Notes: generated by a model not told the origin, from the sequence alone. Positions 33,974-44,670 are shown, counted from the stretch's first letter. The stretch: DNA of 64,000 bases from Desulfoscipio gibsoniae DSM 7213 (GCF_000233715.2 NC_021184.1:3868001-3932000), one strand, 5' to 3'. Numbers and translations: made by a program.

Positions 33974-36900
33974 CTAGAAAAGAACTACTAATTTTCCCCA
34001 GTAATACAGGGTACTGGGAGTCCTTGCCCACAGGGGTGCATAAAGATCCGCTGTCGCCAAAGTTCTGGTGGTATAGGTAGTACAGTTATTAGTCATAAGG
34101 TCAAAGACATTAGAGCCGGTATTATAAACCAAATTCCTGGGCACTCTTGGAATGGTGACCGTGTCAACATTGCGACCGTGGAATGGTACCCCACGAGGAG
34201 GATTTCCAAATCCCCGCCCCGGCCAAATATCAGACCAATTACCTCCGTCCTGGGCAATCATGGAATGCCTCAGTTTCTGTGTTTTGGGGCCGGCCAAGCC
34301 TATATGCACGTTATGGTTTTCCCCATTGGTATGAAGAGTTTTCAAATTGCGTCCGGCACCTACCAGCCCGAATACGGCTGAAGAGACACCGCCTATAACA
34401 GCACCGATTACCATGCTTTGGACCCAGTTTTCTGTAAAACTCTTTCCGTGGACGAGATTTAAGCAGCCGTTTGTTATTACTCCGTCGGCACCACCGATCA
34501 CAACGCCTATCCCAACTTCCAGGACAATATTGGTGGCGGCGGCGCTCATACCAAACATTGTAAAGCCTGCAGGTATTGCCATACCGGACAAAGCTGTTAG
34601 ACTGGCAAAGGCTCCCGCCAGACCGGCAGTGATGAGCCAATCCTTATAGTCAAACTCACCTTTTATAGCAGAGCTTATACCATAAAAGACACTGCCGATC
34701 CCTGCACCCAATAAAAAGGTGCCGCCGAACATAACAAGTCCGGCTCCCAGGGGAGAGGCAATACCTGCGGAAGCAACCGTAAGGACCGCACCCGCAACAA
34801 CAAGTAAAATACCTCCTGTGATTGCCGCAAAAACACCCCACGACCAACCGCCGTCAGGGTCCATATAGTTGACCCAGTCGGAGCCGCCATAAATGTAAGG
34901 GCTGGCATACTGCCTGTCGGGATCGATGGAATAAAACCTTCCCACCGTTGGGTCATACCACCTGGAATGCATTTGATACAAACCGGTGTCCTTATCCCGC
35001 AATTGCCCGGTAAATCCAAAGCTGATCAATCCTTTTGCCTGTGGTTCTTCGTAGACATGACCCAAATACTCGCCAAAAATCTGGTAATTGTAAGAAGCAC
35101 ACAAACCTCGACCGTCGTATATCCCCCTTACAGAGGACTGGTAATCCTTAACCAAATAGTAGGATTTACCATTCTCCACCAGGGAAAATACGCCGCCGAC
35201 ACCTGCCAGGCAGCAAGAGCGCTTCCCTGTCTTTTGCTCCGTTTGAACAAATAAGTTCCCCTTCACGTTATGGACATTAGTTTTTATCATGTCCTGTGAC
35301 ACCTCTGCTACCTTTCGGCCATCACCTCCATATAAAAACTGTGTATTGATTTGTTTGGTTTCCGAAACCAGGGAGGATACATACTGCAGAGCTTTATCAT
35401 ATTGCAAAGTAAGCCCCTTGGCCTTGGTGACGCTTCCAAATTCGTTATATTGAAAACTGTCGGCGCCTCGGGAAACCAGCATATTACTGCCGCTTTGATA
35501 ACCCATTTCCTGTTCATTTTCTTTGCGCATATTGCTGTTATTGTCATAGGCCAATTGATTTGAAGCACTTAAGCTGAACTTATTCCCCATTGAATTGACA
35601 GCAGACAACAGCCGCCCCAGTCCATCGTAGTCATATTCCATGCGGTATTCTTTTAAAAAGCCGGGACCGGCCTTGGAATTTAAGAATTTGTTGCTTACAG
35701 CTTTTATCTTGCCTGAATAAATGGCTTTATCGTCAGTGTCATAATAGCTGATCTGCTGGTCAAAAAATGGATCCTTGATAGAACAAAGCCAATCTGCACT
35801 GTTATAGGAATAATTCCGCAGAAGCTGATTGGGCTCACCGGGCAGGAAGGTTTCCGTACTCAGCTTTCCGGACGGATTATAGGTGTATGCCGCTATGCAT
35901 TTTCCCCCGGAGTACACTTCCTTTAGCTGCCCCTGGGTATTATAAACATAGCTCATTTCCTCTTTGTTATCTGCCTGCTGTTTCACGGGGTTCCCCTTGC
36001 GGTCGTACACCGCCGTCAAAACATTCTCCTGTCCCAAGACCTTTTGCTTGCGCATAATCATATTGCCGTCGGAATCATAGTCGAATTCTTCTTCGACAAT
36101 ATGGTCCTCGCTGCCGTTATAAGTAAGAGTTTTCCAAAGCCTGCCCAGCAGGTTTCTATTATCACCAGTTCCGTCATAATAGTTTTTCCGTGCCCACTGG
36201 CTGTTCTCAGGACGGAAAGCAGGATCATCGGCCTTTTCCTGCAGCACAGCCTCATCCCATACGCCGCTGCAGCTTCCGATTTCCGTAAGGTTCCCCCTGT
36301 CATCGAACATCTGGTACACATAGTAACCGTGCTTACTTCCCGCGGCATCCTGGGTGAAACGCAGTTTGCCCTGACTGTTATATGCGAGCCTGGTCGTGCC
36401 TGTATCCACATCCGTCCGTTCCACGATTCGTCCAAAGAAGTCGTAACGGATCCGGCTTACAAACTTTTCACGCTCGCTTGGACTAAGGTTTGAGTCATAG
36501 TAGTTGGGATACTTAATAAGAACCTGATGGCCGAAGTCGTCATATTCATAGGTTGTAAGGTTCTGAGTACCGTCTTTTTCGGAAACCTTCCAGTCAGCCA
36601 GTTTATTATCCAGCTTGTCCTTAACGGTATAAGTACTGAGACCATCCCCGTCTTTCACCAGATTTACAAAATACTGGCCTCCCGGCAGATTTATGTTCCC
36701 GCCAAAAATCTGATTCAAGTTGGTGAAATAGTCCATTGTCACCGGATGCTGTGATAAAACCGGACCGGGTTGCCTTAATTCTTTGGGCAGGGGCTTGGGT
36801 GAAATTGTGGTTTTCGTTCTACTGTAGGGGAAACCCCCGTCCTCCGGATAGGCTTCGGCCGCTTCCCCCTTCAACTGTCCTGTATCCCAATTAAAATCGG

Positions 36901-39900
36901 TTATGAAACCACTGCGATAGCCCCACAATTCATTTTTGGCTTCCACAGCCTTTGTCAGGACTGAGGCTTGCCCAAGAGGAGAATATACCGGCATCATTGT
37001 CAGTACACCATCCTCAGTTATACTCTGGTCCTGCAGAGTTTTACCAACATAATCCTGGTAAGTTATCTTTACGGCAGGTTCCGGGGCATACATCAGATAG
37101 TTGAGCTGAAGCTTATTATTGCTTTCTATTTTGATGGGCTGTGGATCACTTTTCCCGGTCTTGTTGCTGAAGAGCACGGCCCCGTTGCACAGAAAAGTAA
37201 ATCTCTCTCCAAACTGTATCAGAGTATAATCCGAATCCGCTTTTTCGTTCATTTTGACCGTCTCGATCAATGTGCCCCCGATGTGAAGCTCCCAGCTGTC
37301 CAAGTTGCGATGAAGCTTAAGCCCCCTGGCGGATAAGCTGATATCCTGGCAGGTATTCAGCTTTGTTCCAAACATGAACACATAGTTTGTGCCGGTATTT
37401 TCCCGCATTTGGAGACCCTTTTCGGTAACGGCCCAATATTTCAAATAATCATCGCCGCGATTGAAATCAGTAAACTGACCCCCGTTGGGAAATTCCGCCG
37501 TCAGCGTAAAGTCCGGCCCTTTTACGGTATTTTGATTGACTCCATTACCGGTGTTATAAAACACACTGGCTTTTAGAGGGTTCTGGGCATCCGTAAGCTC
37601 CATGATCGGGCGTTGGATCACATCATGCAGAACATAACTGCCATCCCGCCTGTTGCGGTGCTTTCCGATGGTGAGCATGAAACTATTGTAAACATAGGCT
37701 TCGGCATCACACAGCATTGGAGTCACAAACAGCGCATCCACCAGGATCTTCCCGCTGCTATTGGCCGGGACGATTCGGATATCTACTTTTCCGGGTACAC
37801 TTCCAAGGTCAACGACTTTGTAAAAAATTTTCCAATGGTTTTGTGTATCTTCAAGAGGCACAAAGGTATCCCCGAAATAAACGCCGGAACCCTCCACGCT
37901 GCCTGAGGTCTTCAACGCACAGGAAATCATGTATTTTCCACTGCCGCTTTTAATTGAAAAGGTAATACCGCAGCCTTTGTTCAACCAGCAACAGCGGTTC
38001 CCGCCATAGAACTCTCCGGTCTCAAACATGAGATTCTTCTCCACGGTTTTATCTACCGGACTCCATAGATCGTTTTGCTCATAGGATTCAAAACCGCAGT
38101 AGAACACTTCACCGGGGCCGGCATTTTTAAAGTGGGCCACAGGATAGCCTTGCAGGCGGTCATAAATAATGGTAGTAACCGTACCATCCAAGGCTCTTTG
38201 GGAAACAATACTGCCGTTTTTCAGGCGGCTGGTAACTTCATTGGTTTTCAGCCATCCTTTTTGGGATCCGTTAAATTGGAAATTGGGATCCTCTTTTCCT
38301 GTATATGCATAGGTATTGCTCTCACCCCAATTGCCAAATCCATCCTGGACCCATTCCTTGGCTGTAGCCTCCAGCACAAGGTTTTTGGTATCGTTTCGCT
38401 TTGTGGTGGAAACCACAGCGGACACATAATTCCGTTTCTTGAATTCCGGATACACTTCCCAGGCATACTTAAAATTCTGGGAGATACGGGTCTGCTCTCC
38501 CTTATGGTTGGTGTTGATTTTGGTAACTTTTTTCTTCTGGCCAAAAACAGTCTCATATTCCGTTTCGATTTCCTCACTGACACAAAGCCATTCACCGCTT
38601 GCATCCTCAGAATAGGGCTTCAGATATATCTCCTGCACAACTTTATGGGGCAAAATGCAAAAGCCGTTGGTATCTATGGCCTTCAGGTAATTGACATCAC
38701 GGTTTGTCATGTTCCCCTGGTCATCAAACAGGGTCGTGCAATAGAGCTGCCCGGCGAAAAAACTGTAATAATCGCGGGCGTTGCAAAATTCCGAATTGGG
38801 AGGATACACCGCTTCGGGGTTTGAGGGATTTAAACCGTTGAAATAGATGTACTCCGTTGAGCCGTATTCCCCGGTTTGGGCAGCCTGGTTCACCTTTACG
38901 CGGGAGTATTGGGGGACTTCCCCTGAAAACATTGCATTACTGAGCTTGTAACTCAAATAAAAGCTCTGCTCATCAAAGCCGGTATCCAAGGTAACCTGAT
39001 TCAGGTAGTTTATATCAATTTTTAGAGAATAATCTCTGTTCACGATTTTGTGCAGGGTTATTGTCCGGGCTGTGGCCATCTTGTCACCCGTGTAGGTAGT
39101 AAAAGAATACAGGCCCACGTTTGGAAAGGTATCATCCTTTGAGAAAAATGTCTGGTTATCCACCTTCACCTGCTTGTAGAATTCATTGTTTCTGAAAAAT
39201 ACAGCATAAGTGTCTCTGCTGTTCTGAAGCTGGTACATTAAAAAACCGCTGCTCAAGGCTATACTGCTGCCGTCTGTACGGTCCGGTAATGTGTAGATCA
39301 GCTTCCAGCTTTCGTCAGGCTGCCGGGTAAAGAGACCGCGTCCCAAGACTGCATAATCACCCAGTACACCAGGACGATAGATGGGCTCATCTCCGGGCAG
39401 TACACTGCTGACAGGAACACCGGATGAAGTCCATTGATTGGTGTAGGGGTCAAATCGCATAGCAACAAATCTCTGCTGGTTGTCAACCTGTTCCACTGCC
39501 AGGGCAAGGTCGGTTCCATAAGCGTAGGCATAGGCCGCCCCTTGTTTTACCTGCAGCAATGAGGTTTTGTTCCAGCGCCCGGGAGAGTAGCGGAAGATGT
39601 TTTCGGCAAGCCCCACGATACTGTCGCTGGTTATAGCTGTTAAAATAGGATTTTTGGTGCCCAACTTTTGTTCCGTAGTAAATACCTCGATTTCCTTTAA
39701 ACGGAACAGCTCCTCCCAGCGCAGCAGGACTATTTTGCTGGTTACCGTGTCCTGGCTCTTCATGGCCACAAAGGTAGCCGCTGCCTGGCATGCTCCCACA
39801 GACCATACGGTATTCCATGAAGTGAGCTGCCAGTTGACTTCCAGTGGTATATCCTGTAAATATCCGTTTTTCCATTGGTGGTTGGCATCAATATAGAAGG

Positions 39901-41524
39901 ACTGCAGGCGCATAGATTTTGCATTATCTCTGTAGAAAGCCCCCAGGATAAAATTTTCACCCCCGGATATGGCCTGCGCGTCAAAGCCCTCCACCGGCAG
40001 ATCCTGGCGCTTCCATGTATTGGTCAGGTAATTGAATTGGTAAACAATAAGTGTATTTTGACTTTTTGGCTTAACAGCAAAAAATGTCCCTGAACACGTA
40101 AAGGCCGGTCTGGATCCCTCATTAAGCTGAATCACTTTTTCGTTGGTCCATTCCCCTTGTCTTAAAGAATTGTTTTTATACAGCCGGTAGCAATAGGTTC
40201 CCTGGTTGACCATTTTGTAGGACATGACGAAAAAGTCCGAGCCTAAATGGATCTGCACATCTTCTATTGTCTCTTTGGCAATATCCCTATCCTCGTAACT
40301 CTGCCATGCAACATTCCAGGTGTATACCCGGACAATATTCGTATTTTGGTTCTGGAATAGTACCACAGTATAATTCAAGGCGTGATAAACCGAGGCTGTG
40401 TATTCGGCGCCGGGTTTTGTAAACTCTACTTTCGGACTGCCGGCCGGCAAAGTGTCATTTTTATATGAATACCGGTATTTTTGACCGTAAGGGTAGGTGA
40501 CCTGAAGAAGTGCGCCGGGATTTGGATTCTGCCGGTTGGTTTCATATTCGAATTTCATGGAAGGCACGGAGACCATGTTTGCGTCTTTATAGCAGACTTG
40601 AGTTGCAGAGGTGAGAAAACGTTTTTTATAAAGCTGCCCTTTTTGAAAGATATCATAAAAATCATATCCCAGCTGCTGGACATATAATAGCTGTCCTTCC
40701 CTGTTTTTAACTTGAATGCTGTCAATGAATTTATTTTCACAGTTGAACTGGTAAGGGTTTTTGCTGCCTTTGGAGGAATGGGGCCAGACACACTCAAAAG
40801 CTTCCTTATCCTTATATACGATTTCTGCTGTCTCTCCGAAAGTACTAACTACTTTAATAAGACGTATGGCCCGGGTATAGGAGCAGTCGCCGATTTGGGC
40901 TTCTTCCTTCTCATAAGTGTAGGCAATACTGTTTCCGGCAAAGCTTTTCACGCTTGTCAGGCTCCAGCCTACGGGAAAAGCTTCCCCTCCGTTGGAGGAA
41001 GCAGCACCCACCCAGTTATCCCAATGGATTCGGGTCTCAATGGCGGAATCATCGCCCCCATAGACCCAGACAGTGCCGTTTTCCTTGTGTATTTCCCACC
41101 GGCTTTCCTTTGAGGCATTAAAATAGTAGAATTTCCAGTAAGGGTGTTCTACGGAATAAAAGCTTATGGCGTCTCCCTCTGCTCCCAACCGGTACAAGGG
41201 ATAAACCCCGCCTTCGGCAACCAAATAAAAGGAGGAGTCAAAGCTTTCTTTTACGAGCCTGTTCTTTACAATGATGCGGGGAACCTCCATACTCCATCCA
41301 AGCCCCAGGGTAGAGCTTTCAAATTCCCTGTTGCTGTTTTCCACCATATTTTTCACATTGCTCTGGTAGGAGGCTACAACACTAACCTGAAGGTCATCCT
41401 GGGAATCCATAGACACTAAGAACAGAGGAAAGGCTACGGCACCCTTGTACAAATTAGTGGTTTTCATAATATGGTTCTCTTGGGAACTGCCTTGCTGTGC
41501 TAAACGAAACGGATCAACGTTCAA
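33974..41524 (-). CDS. giant RHS/Tc-toxin-like protein with membrane-like and Cys-hydrolase-like C-terminus
   Basis: The 2516-aa protein has a Tc/SpvB-like N-terminal region with propeller-like repeats. A long RHS/YD-repeat zone follows (YDSDGNMIMRKQKV, YNTQGQLKEVYSGG) and ends with the RHS core signature GLYQMHSRWYDPTVGRFYSIDP. The last ~290 residues differ. Three Gly/Ala-rich hydrophobic stretches come first, then a domain with His2407 (NVHIGLAG) and Cys2481 (TNNCTTYTTRTL). This spacing suits an NlpC/LRAT-like thiol hydrolase of permuted papain fold, but that is inference. There is no signal peptide. RHS shells enclose a C-terminal toxin. No immunity gene of standard form is seen, and the two following genes are new partners. 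Confidence 0.88.
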   Translation of the reverse strand: MNVDPFRLAQQGSSQENHIMKTTNLYKGAVAFPLFLVSMDSQDDLQVSVVASYQSNVKNMVENSNREFESSTLGLGWSMEVPRIIVKNRLVKESFDSSFYLVAEGGVYPLYRLGAEGDAISFYSVEHPYWKFYYFNASKESRWEIHKENGTVWVYGGDDSAIETRIHWDNWVGAASSNGGEAFPVGWSLTSVKSFAGNSIAYTYEKEEAQIGDCSYTRAIRLIKVVSTFGETAEIVYKDKEAFECVWPHSSKGSKNPYQFNCENKFIDSIQVKNREGQLLYVQQLGYDFYDIFQKGQLYKKRFLTSATQVCYKDANMVSVPSMKFEYETNRQNPNPGALLQVTYPYGQKYRYSYKNDTLPAGSPKVEFTKPGAEYTASVYHALNYTVVLFQNQNTNIVRVYTWNVAWQSYEDRDIAKETIEDVQIHLGSDFFVMSYKMVNQGTYCYRLYKNNSLRQGEWTNEKVIQLNEGSRPAFTCSGTFFAVKPKSQNTLIVYQFNYLTNTWKRQDLPVEGFDAQAISGGENFILGAFYRDNAKSMRLQSFYIDANHQWKNGYLQDIPLEVNWQLTSWNTVWSVGACQAAATFVAMKSQDTVTSKIVLLRWEELFRLKEIEVFTTEQKLGTKNPILTAITSDSIVGLAENIFRYSPGRWNKTSLLQVKQGAAYAYAYGTDLALAVEQVDNQQRFVAMRFDPYTNQWTSSGVPVSSVLPGDEPIYRPGVLGDYAVLGRGLFTRQPDESWKLIYTLPDRTDGSSIALSSGFLMYQLQNSRDTYAVFFRNNEFYKQVKVDNQTFFSKDDTFPNVGLYSFTTYTGDKMATARTITLHKIVNRDYSLKIDINYLNQVTLDTGFDEQSFYLSYKLSNAMFSGEVPQYSRVKVNQAAQTGEYGSTEYIYFNGLNPSNPEAVYPPNSEFCNARDYYSFFAGQLYCTTLFDDQGNMTNRDVNYLKAIDTNGFCILPHKVVQEIYLKPYSEDASGEWLCVSEEIETEYETVFGQKKKVTKINTNHKGEQTRISQNFKYAWEVYPEFKKRNYVSAVVSTTKRNDTKNLVLEATAKEWVQDGFGNWGESNTYAYTGKEDPNFQFNGSQKGWLKTNEVTSRLKNGSIVSQRALDGTVTTIIYDRLQGYPVAHFKNAGPGEVFYCGFESYEQNDLWSPVDKTVEKNLMFETGEFYGGNRCCWLNKGCGITFSIKSGSGKYMISCALKTSGSVEGSGVYFGDTFVPLEDTQNHWKIFYKVVDLGSVPGKVDIRIVPANSSGKILVDALFVTPMLCDAEAYVYNSFMLTIGKHRNRRDGSYVLHDVIQRPIMELTDAQNPLKASVFYNTGNGVNQNTVKGPDFTLTAEFPNGGQFTDFNRGDDYLKYWAVTEKGLQMRENTGTNYVFMFGTKLNTCQDISLSARGLKLHRNLDSWELHIGGTLIETVKMNEKADSDYTLIQFGERFTFLCNGAVLFSNKTGKSDPQPIKIESNNKLQLNYLMYAPEPAVKITYQDYVGKTLQDQSITEDGVLTMMPVYSPLGQASVLTKAVEAKNELWGYRSGFITDFNWDTGQLKGEAAEAYPEDGGFPYSRTKTTISPKPLPKELRQPGPVLSQHPVTMDYFTNLNQIFGGNINLPGGQYFVNLVKDGDGLSTYTVKDKLDNKLADWKVSEKDGTQNLTTYEYDDFGHQVLIKYPNYYDSNLSPSEREKFVSRIRYDFFGRIVERTDVDTGTTRLAYNSQGKLRFTQDAAGSKHGYYVYQMFDDRGNLTEIGSCSGVWDEAVLQEKADDPAFRPENSQWARKNYYDGTGDNRNLLGRLWKTLTYNGSEDHIVEEEFDYDSDGNMIMRKQKVLGQENVLTAVYDRKGNPVKQQADNKEEMSYVYNTQGQLKEVYSGGKCIAAYTYNPSGKLSTETFLPGEPNQLLRNYSYNSADWLCSIKDPFFDQQISYYDTDDKAIYSGKIKAVSNKFLNSKAGPGFLKEYRMEYDYDGLGRLLSAVNSMGNKFSLSASNQLAYDNNSNMRKENEQEMGYQSGSNMLVSRGADSFQYNEFGSVTKAKGLTLQYDKALQYVSSLVSETKQINTQFLYGGDGRKVAEVSQDMIKTNVHNVKGNLFVQTEQKTGKRSCCLAGVGGVFSLVENGKSYYLVKDYQSSVRGIYDGRGLCASYNYQIFGEYLGHVYEEPQAKGLISFGFTGQLRDKDTGLYQMHSRWYDPTVGRFYSIDPDRQYASPYIYGGSDWVNYMDPDGGWSWGVFAAITGGILLVVAGAVLTVASAGIASPLGAGLVMFGGTFLLGAGIGSVFYGISSAIKGEFDYKDWLITAGLAGAFASLTALSGMAIPAGFTMFGMSAAATNIVLEVGIGVVIGGADGVITNGCLNLVHGKSFTENWVQSMVIGAVIGGVSSAVFGLVGAGRNLKTLHTNGENHNVHIGLAGPKTQKLRHSMIAQDGGNWSDIWPGRGFGNPPRGVPFHGRNVDTVTIPRVPRNLVYNTGSNVFDLMTNNCTTYTTRTLATADLYAPLWARTPSTLYYWGKLVVLF

Positions 41525-42055
41525 ATGATCTCATCCTTTCTTATCTCAGTAACTATCCAAAAAAAAATACCAGTTAAGTTATTATTCGGATCCTTTTCCT
41601 TAAAATTAACTCCTGTAGAAAAAAAATTGTGCCAACCATCATCAATCATTAGTTGCATTAGTGTTTGCCCGCGTTCGACAGTACCTAGGTACAAAAAAGC
41701 CGCAACAAGGCTATTTACCTTTCTTAAAAAAACATGTTGTTGTCAACGATATTAATTCATTATAAAAGAAACAACTTATAGGTTATGAATAATGGGCATT
41801 TGCTGTCCACGTCACTCTTTGTTTTTACTGTCGTAAAATCTCACTGTCCTTATATTTCTTTTGCAGCTTGGTCGAGCTTTGCGAAACGACATATTGGGTT
41901 ATATGGATAGAACAAAACCGCTAGCACGGTGGTATTAAAAGATTTTGGTCTTAGTAATAAAATGGAAATGCATGCTAATATGTGTCAGTTTTATTTTAAA
42001 TAATTCCTTTTTAGAACATGTTTCCTTTATATTTCAAAAAACTTTTAAAAAAGTC
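41525..42055. other. intergenic region between the divergent RHS and tetR genes
   Basis: About 530 bp without a credible gene. It should carry the minus-strand promoter of the RHS operon. On the plus side it ends in the tetR promoter. No repeat or known RNA was recognised. Confidence 0.5.
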
Positions 42056-42084
42056 TTGCATTATCTTACGACATCGCATAACAT
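42056..42084 (+). promoter_or_regulatory. sigma-A-type promoter of tetR
   Basis: TTGCAT (42056-42061) and TAACAT (42079-42084) are separated by exactly 17 bp. The -10 lies inside the palindromic operator, as expected for an autorepressed gene. Confidence 0.65.
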
Positions 42085-42107
42085 ATGTTACATAACATAT
42101 GTTATGC
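42076..42107. promoter_or_regulatory. palindromic TetR-type operator
   Basis: GCATAACATATG and CATATGTTATGC flank a short centre. The site contains two copies of AACATATGTT. It overlaps the -10 box and lies just before the TetR-type gene, so it is probably the autoregulatory operator. Confidence 0.75.
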
Positions 42108-42122
42108 GAAAGGATGGATGTT

Positions 42123-42701
42123 ATGGGACCCAAAACAAAATTTACAAAGGGGCAAATAATTGATGCAGCCTTTGAAATAGCTAAAACAGAAGGAATTGAC
42201 AATGTAACCATGAGAAAAATCGCCCAAGAAATGGGCAGCTCCGTTGCTCCTATCTATGCGAATTTCCAGGACACCAATGAACTGATGGAAGCTTTAATAG
42301 GGAGGATTATCAGCGTTAGCCAACAGCTTTTTATCGAAGAAAGCACGGGGGACCCCTTCTATGATATGGGAAGGGCAAGTCTAAGGTTTGCCATGGAGTA
42401 TAAGGTACTCTTCAGAGATTTAGTTATGAAAAATAATTGCTACATGAAAAGCTATGATGAAAAAATGATACCAGTTTTAATTGAAGAGATGAAAAAGGAC
42501 CCCGAGATGGAAGGTTTCACAGTGGACGAGTTAAAAACAATATTATTGAAAATGAGGATATTTCAATTAGGACTTTCGGTAATGGTTGCCAACGACTTAC
42601 TGCCAAATAACTATGATAAGCAAGACTTGATAGATATCTTATCAAGTACGGCTAATGATGTGATCCTGTCAGCCAGACTTAGTAAAAATCAATTGAAATA
42701 G
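42123..42701 (+). CDS. TetR-family transcriptional regulator
   Basis: ATG 42123 behind GCGAAAGGATGG is preferred, because upstream in-frame Met codons fall in the operator. The 192-aa protein has an N-terminal helix-turn-helix (KGQIIDAAFEIAKTEGIDNV, RKIAQEMGSSVAPIYANF) and a helical ligand domain. It precedes a membrane serine hydrolase by about 20 bp, so it probably represses itself and that gene. The ligand is unknown. Confidence 0.9.
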   Translation: MGPKTKFTKGQIIDAAFEIAKTEGIDNVTMRKIAQEMGSSVAPIYANFQDTNELMEALIGRIISVSQQLFIEESTGDPFYDMGRASLRFAMEYKVLFRDLVMKNNCYMKSYDEKMIPVLIEEMKKDPEMEGFTVDELKTILLKMRIFQLGLSVMVANDLLPNNYDKQDLIDILSSTANDVILSARLSKNQLK

Positions 42702-42723
42702 GAAATTGAAATGGAGTAATAAA

Positions 42724-44670
42724 ATGTTTAAAAGAATTAAATATCTTACCTTCGTTGGCTTTTTGATATTCTATGTTTTGACCTTATCAACAACTGTTGC
42801 TTCTGCAAGTAATATTCAAGATACCAGCTTAGAAGACTTTTTTGACAATACAATGAATTTTAAGATAGATAAATATCATATTCCAAATGCGACAGTATCG
42901 GTTGTGAAGGATGGTGAAATTGTATATAAGAAAGGATTCGGCTTGGCGGATATTGAGAATAATATCCCGGTTGATGCCGATACCACCCTTTTTCGTATTG
43001 GTTCCACTTCCAAATTGATTACATGGACTGCGGTGATGCAGCTTGTTGAAGCTGGCAAGCTGGATCTAAACACAGATATAAATGCATATTTAGATTTTGA
43101 AATATCACCACAGCTTCAAAAACCCCTCCAGAAAACTATAGCAAAACCGATAACAATGACCCATTTGATGACCCACACCCCTGGCTTTGAAGATTATCCT
43201 GACATGCTTTTCAGACTTTCGGCAGATGAACTTATGCCTCTGAATGAATATGTACGGAACTACCTGCCTGCAAGGATATTTCCCGCTGGTGAAGTTGCTG
43301 CCTATTCAAATTATGGTACTGCTTTGGCAGGTTATATTGTAGAAAGATTATCTGGCATGCCCTTTTCAGATTATGTTGAAAAAAATATTTTCACGCCTTT
43401 GAATATGAATAACAGTACCTACCGGCAACCTCCAACGCTGGATTCGCCGGCCCTTATCGCCAAACCCTACAGATTTATTAATGGGTCATATACTGAAGCA
43501 AGTTCCGAATATATCATGCTCGACCCGGCAGGTAGTATGAGCAGTACCGCCTCAGATATGGCCAATTTCATGATAGCCCATTTATCTGGTGGCGCTTATA
43601 GCGAAGGACAAATCCTTAAGGAAGAAACCGTAAAAGAAATGCATGAGCAGCACTTTACCTATGATCCGACGTTGGGAGGTATGACTCTTGGATTCATGGA
43701 GGGGGTCTTTAATGACAAAGAGGTACTTTTTCATGGTGGGAGTACTATGCTCTATAACGCAGGTCTTTACTTGGTGCCGGAAGTGAATACAGGAATTTTT
43801 ATTTCCTACAGTGGTGGTAATTTGCTTCTCCATTCCGAGGTTTTTCAAGAGTTTATGGATTTTTACTATCCAATTAAAGCTGAAATAAAGGGAGTACCTG
43901 ACGAAGGCAGCCGGGAAAGGGCTAATAAGTTTATAGGTGAATACCAGATGAACCGGAGAAGTGTTACAACTGATGAGAAAATTGTCGGCATTTTAGCTGG
44001 GGGTGTTATTAATGTTAATGTGAATGAGGATGGATATCTCCTGGTAACTAATGGCGGAGAAACAAATAAATTTATTGAAATTGAGTCCGGTGTCTATCAG
44101 AATCTCAGAGAAGGAAGAACCCAGGATGCCTTTGGCCAGTTTCATAAAATTATATTTAAAACAGATCCTTTTGGCAAAATAATGTTAACCACCGATGGAC
44201 CCATGACATATTCGAAAGCTCCATTTTATTCAACTATGAGCTTTACAGCATTAGCCGCAATAATCATAATGCTAATCATATTTATTTCGCTTACTTACTG
44301 GATAATTATAAAGATTTTGGGGTTGTTCAGACGGAGAAAGAATAAGAACTCTGAGTTTTCTGTCATTGCCTCTTGGGTTGGAATTTGTACCAGTATCATC
44401 ATCCTGATTTTATTCGCCAACATATTTTCTTCAGGCATTGATCCTGTATACCAATTGCCAAAAGAAGCATACATGCCTGCAGAAGGAAATCCGTTACTTG
44501 ATTTTATACCAACACTTATGTGGATTTTTAGTTGTCTACTGGTGCTTTTTACAGTGATTGTATGGAAAAAGGGAATTGGGAGGCGGATTGCCCAAGTTCA
44601 TTACAGCATATTTACTTTGGCAGTTCTGGGATTGATGTGGCTAATCAGTTATTGGAATATATTTAATTAG
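42724..44670 (+). CDS. membrane-anchored beta-lactamase/PBP-type serine hydrolase
   Basis: ATG 42724 follows GGAG by seven nt. A signal sequence (FVGFLIFYVLTLSTTVASA) leads into a class C beta-lactamase-like domain. The catalytic motifs are SxxK in RIGSTSKLITW, YxN in AAYSNYGTALAGY and HxG in LFHGGSTM. After a beta domain the protein ends with four hydrophobic helices. Such enzymes are esterases or D-aminopeptidases and cleave peptides or cell-wall fragments outside the cell. It is controlled by the adjacent TetR gene. Confidence 0.87.
   Translation: MFKRIKYLTFVGFLIFYVLTLSTTVASASNIQDTSLEDFFDNTMNFKIDKYHIPNATVSVVKDGEIVYKKGFGLADIENNIPVDADTTLFRIGSTSKLITWTAVMQLVEAGKLDLNTDINAYLDFEISPQLQKPLQKTIAKPITMTHLMTHTPGFEDYPDMLFRLSADELMPLNEYVRNYLPARIFPAGEVAAYSNYGTALAGYIVERLSGMPFSDYVEKNIFTPLNMNNSTYRQPPTLDSPALIAKPYRFINGSYTEASSEYIMLDPAGSMSSTASDMANFMIAHLSGGAYSEGQILKEETVKEMHEQHFTYDPTLGGMTLGFMEGVFNDKEVLFHGGSTMLYNAGLYLVPEVNTGIFISYSGGNLLLHSEVFQEFMDFYYPIKAEIKGVPDEGSRERANKFIGEYQMNRRSVTTDEKIVGILAGGVINVNVNEDGYLLVTNGGETNKFIEIESGVYQNLREGRTQDAFGQFHKIIFKTDPFGKIMLTTDGPMTYSKAPFYSTMSFTALAAIIIMLIIFISLTYWIIIKILGLFRRRKNKNSEFSVIASWVGICTSIIILILFANIFSSGIDPVYQLPKEAYMPAEGNPLLDFIPTLMWIFSCLLVLFTVIVWKKGIGRRIAQVHYSIFTLAVLGLMWLISYWNIFN

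Noticed and set aside
33974-41524. Antisense frames of 100-249 aa within the giant RHS gene
   Set aside because: They are shadows of the 7.5-kb coding frame; none has a family match or ribosome site.
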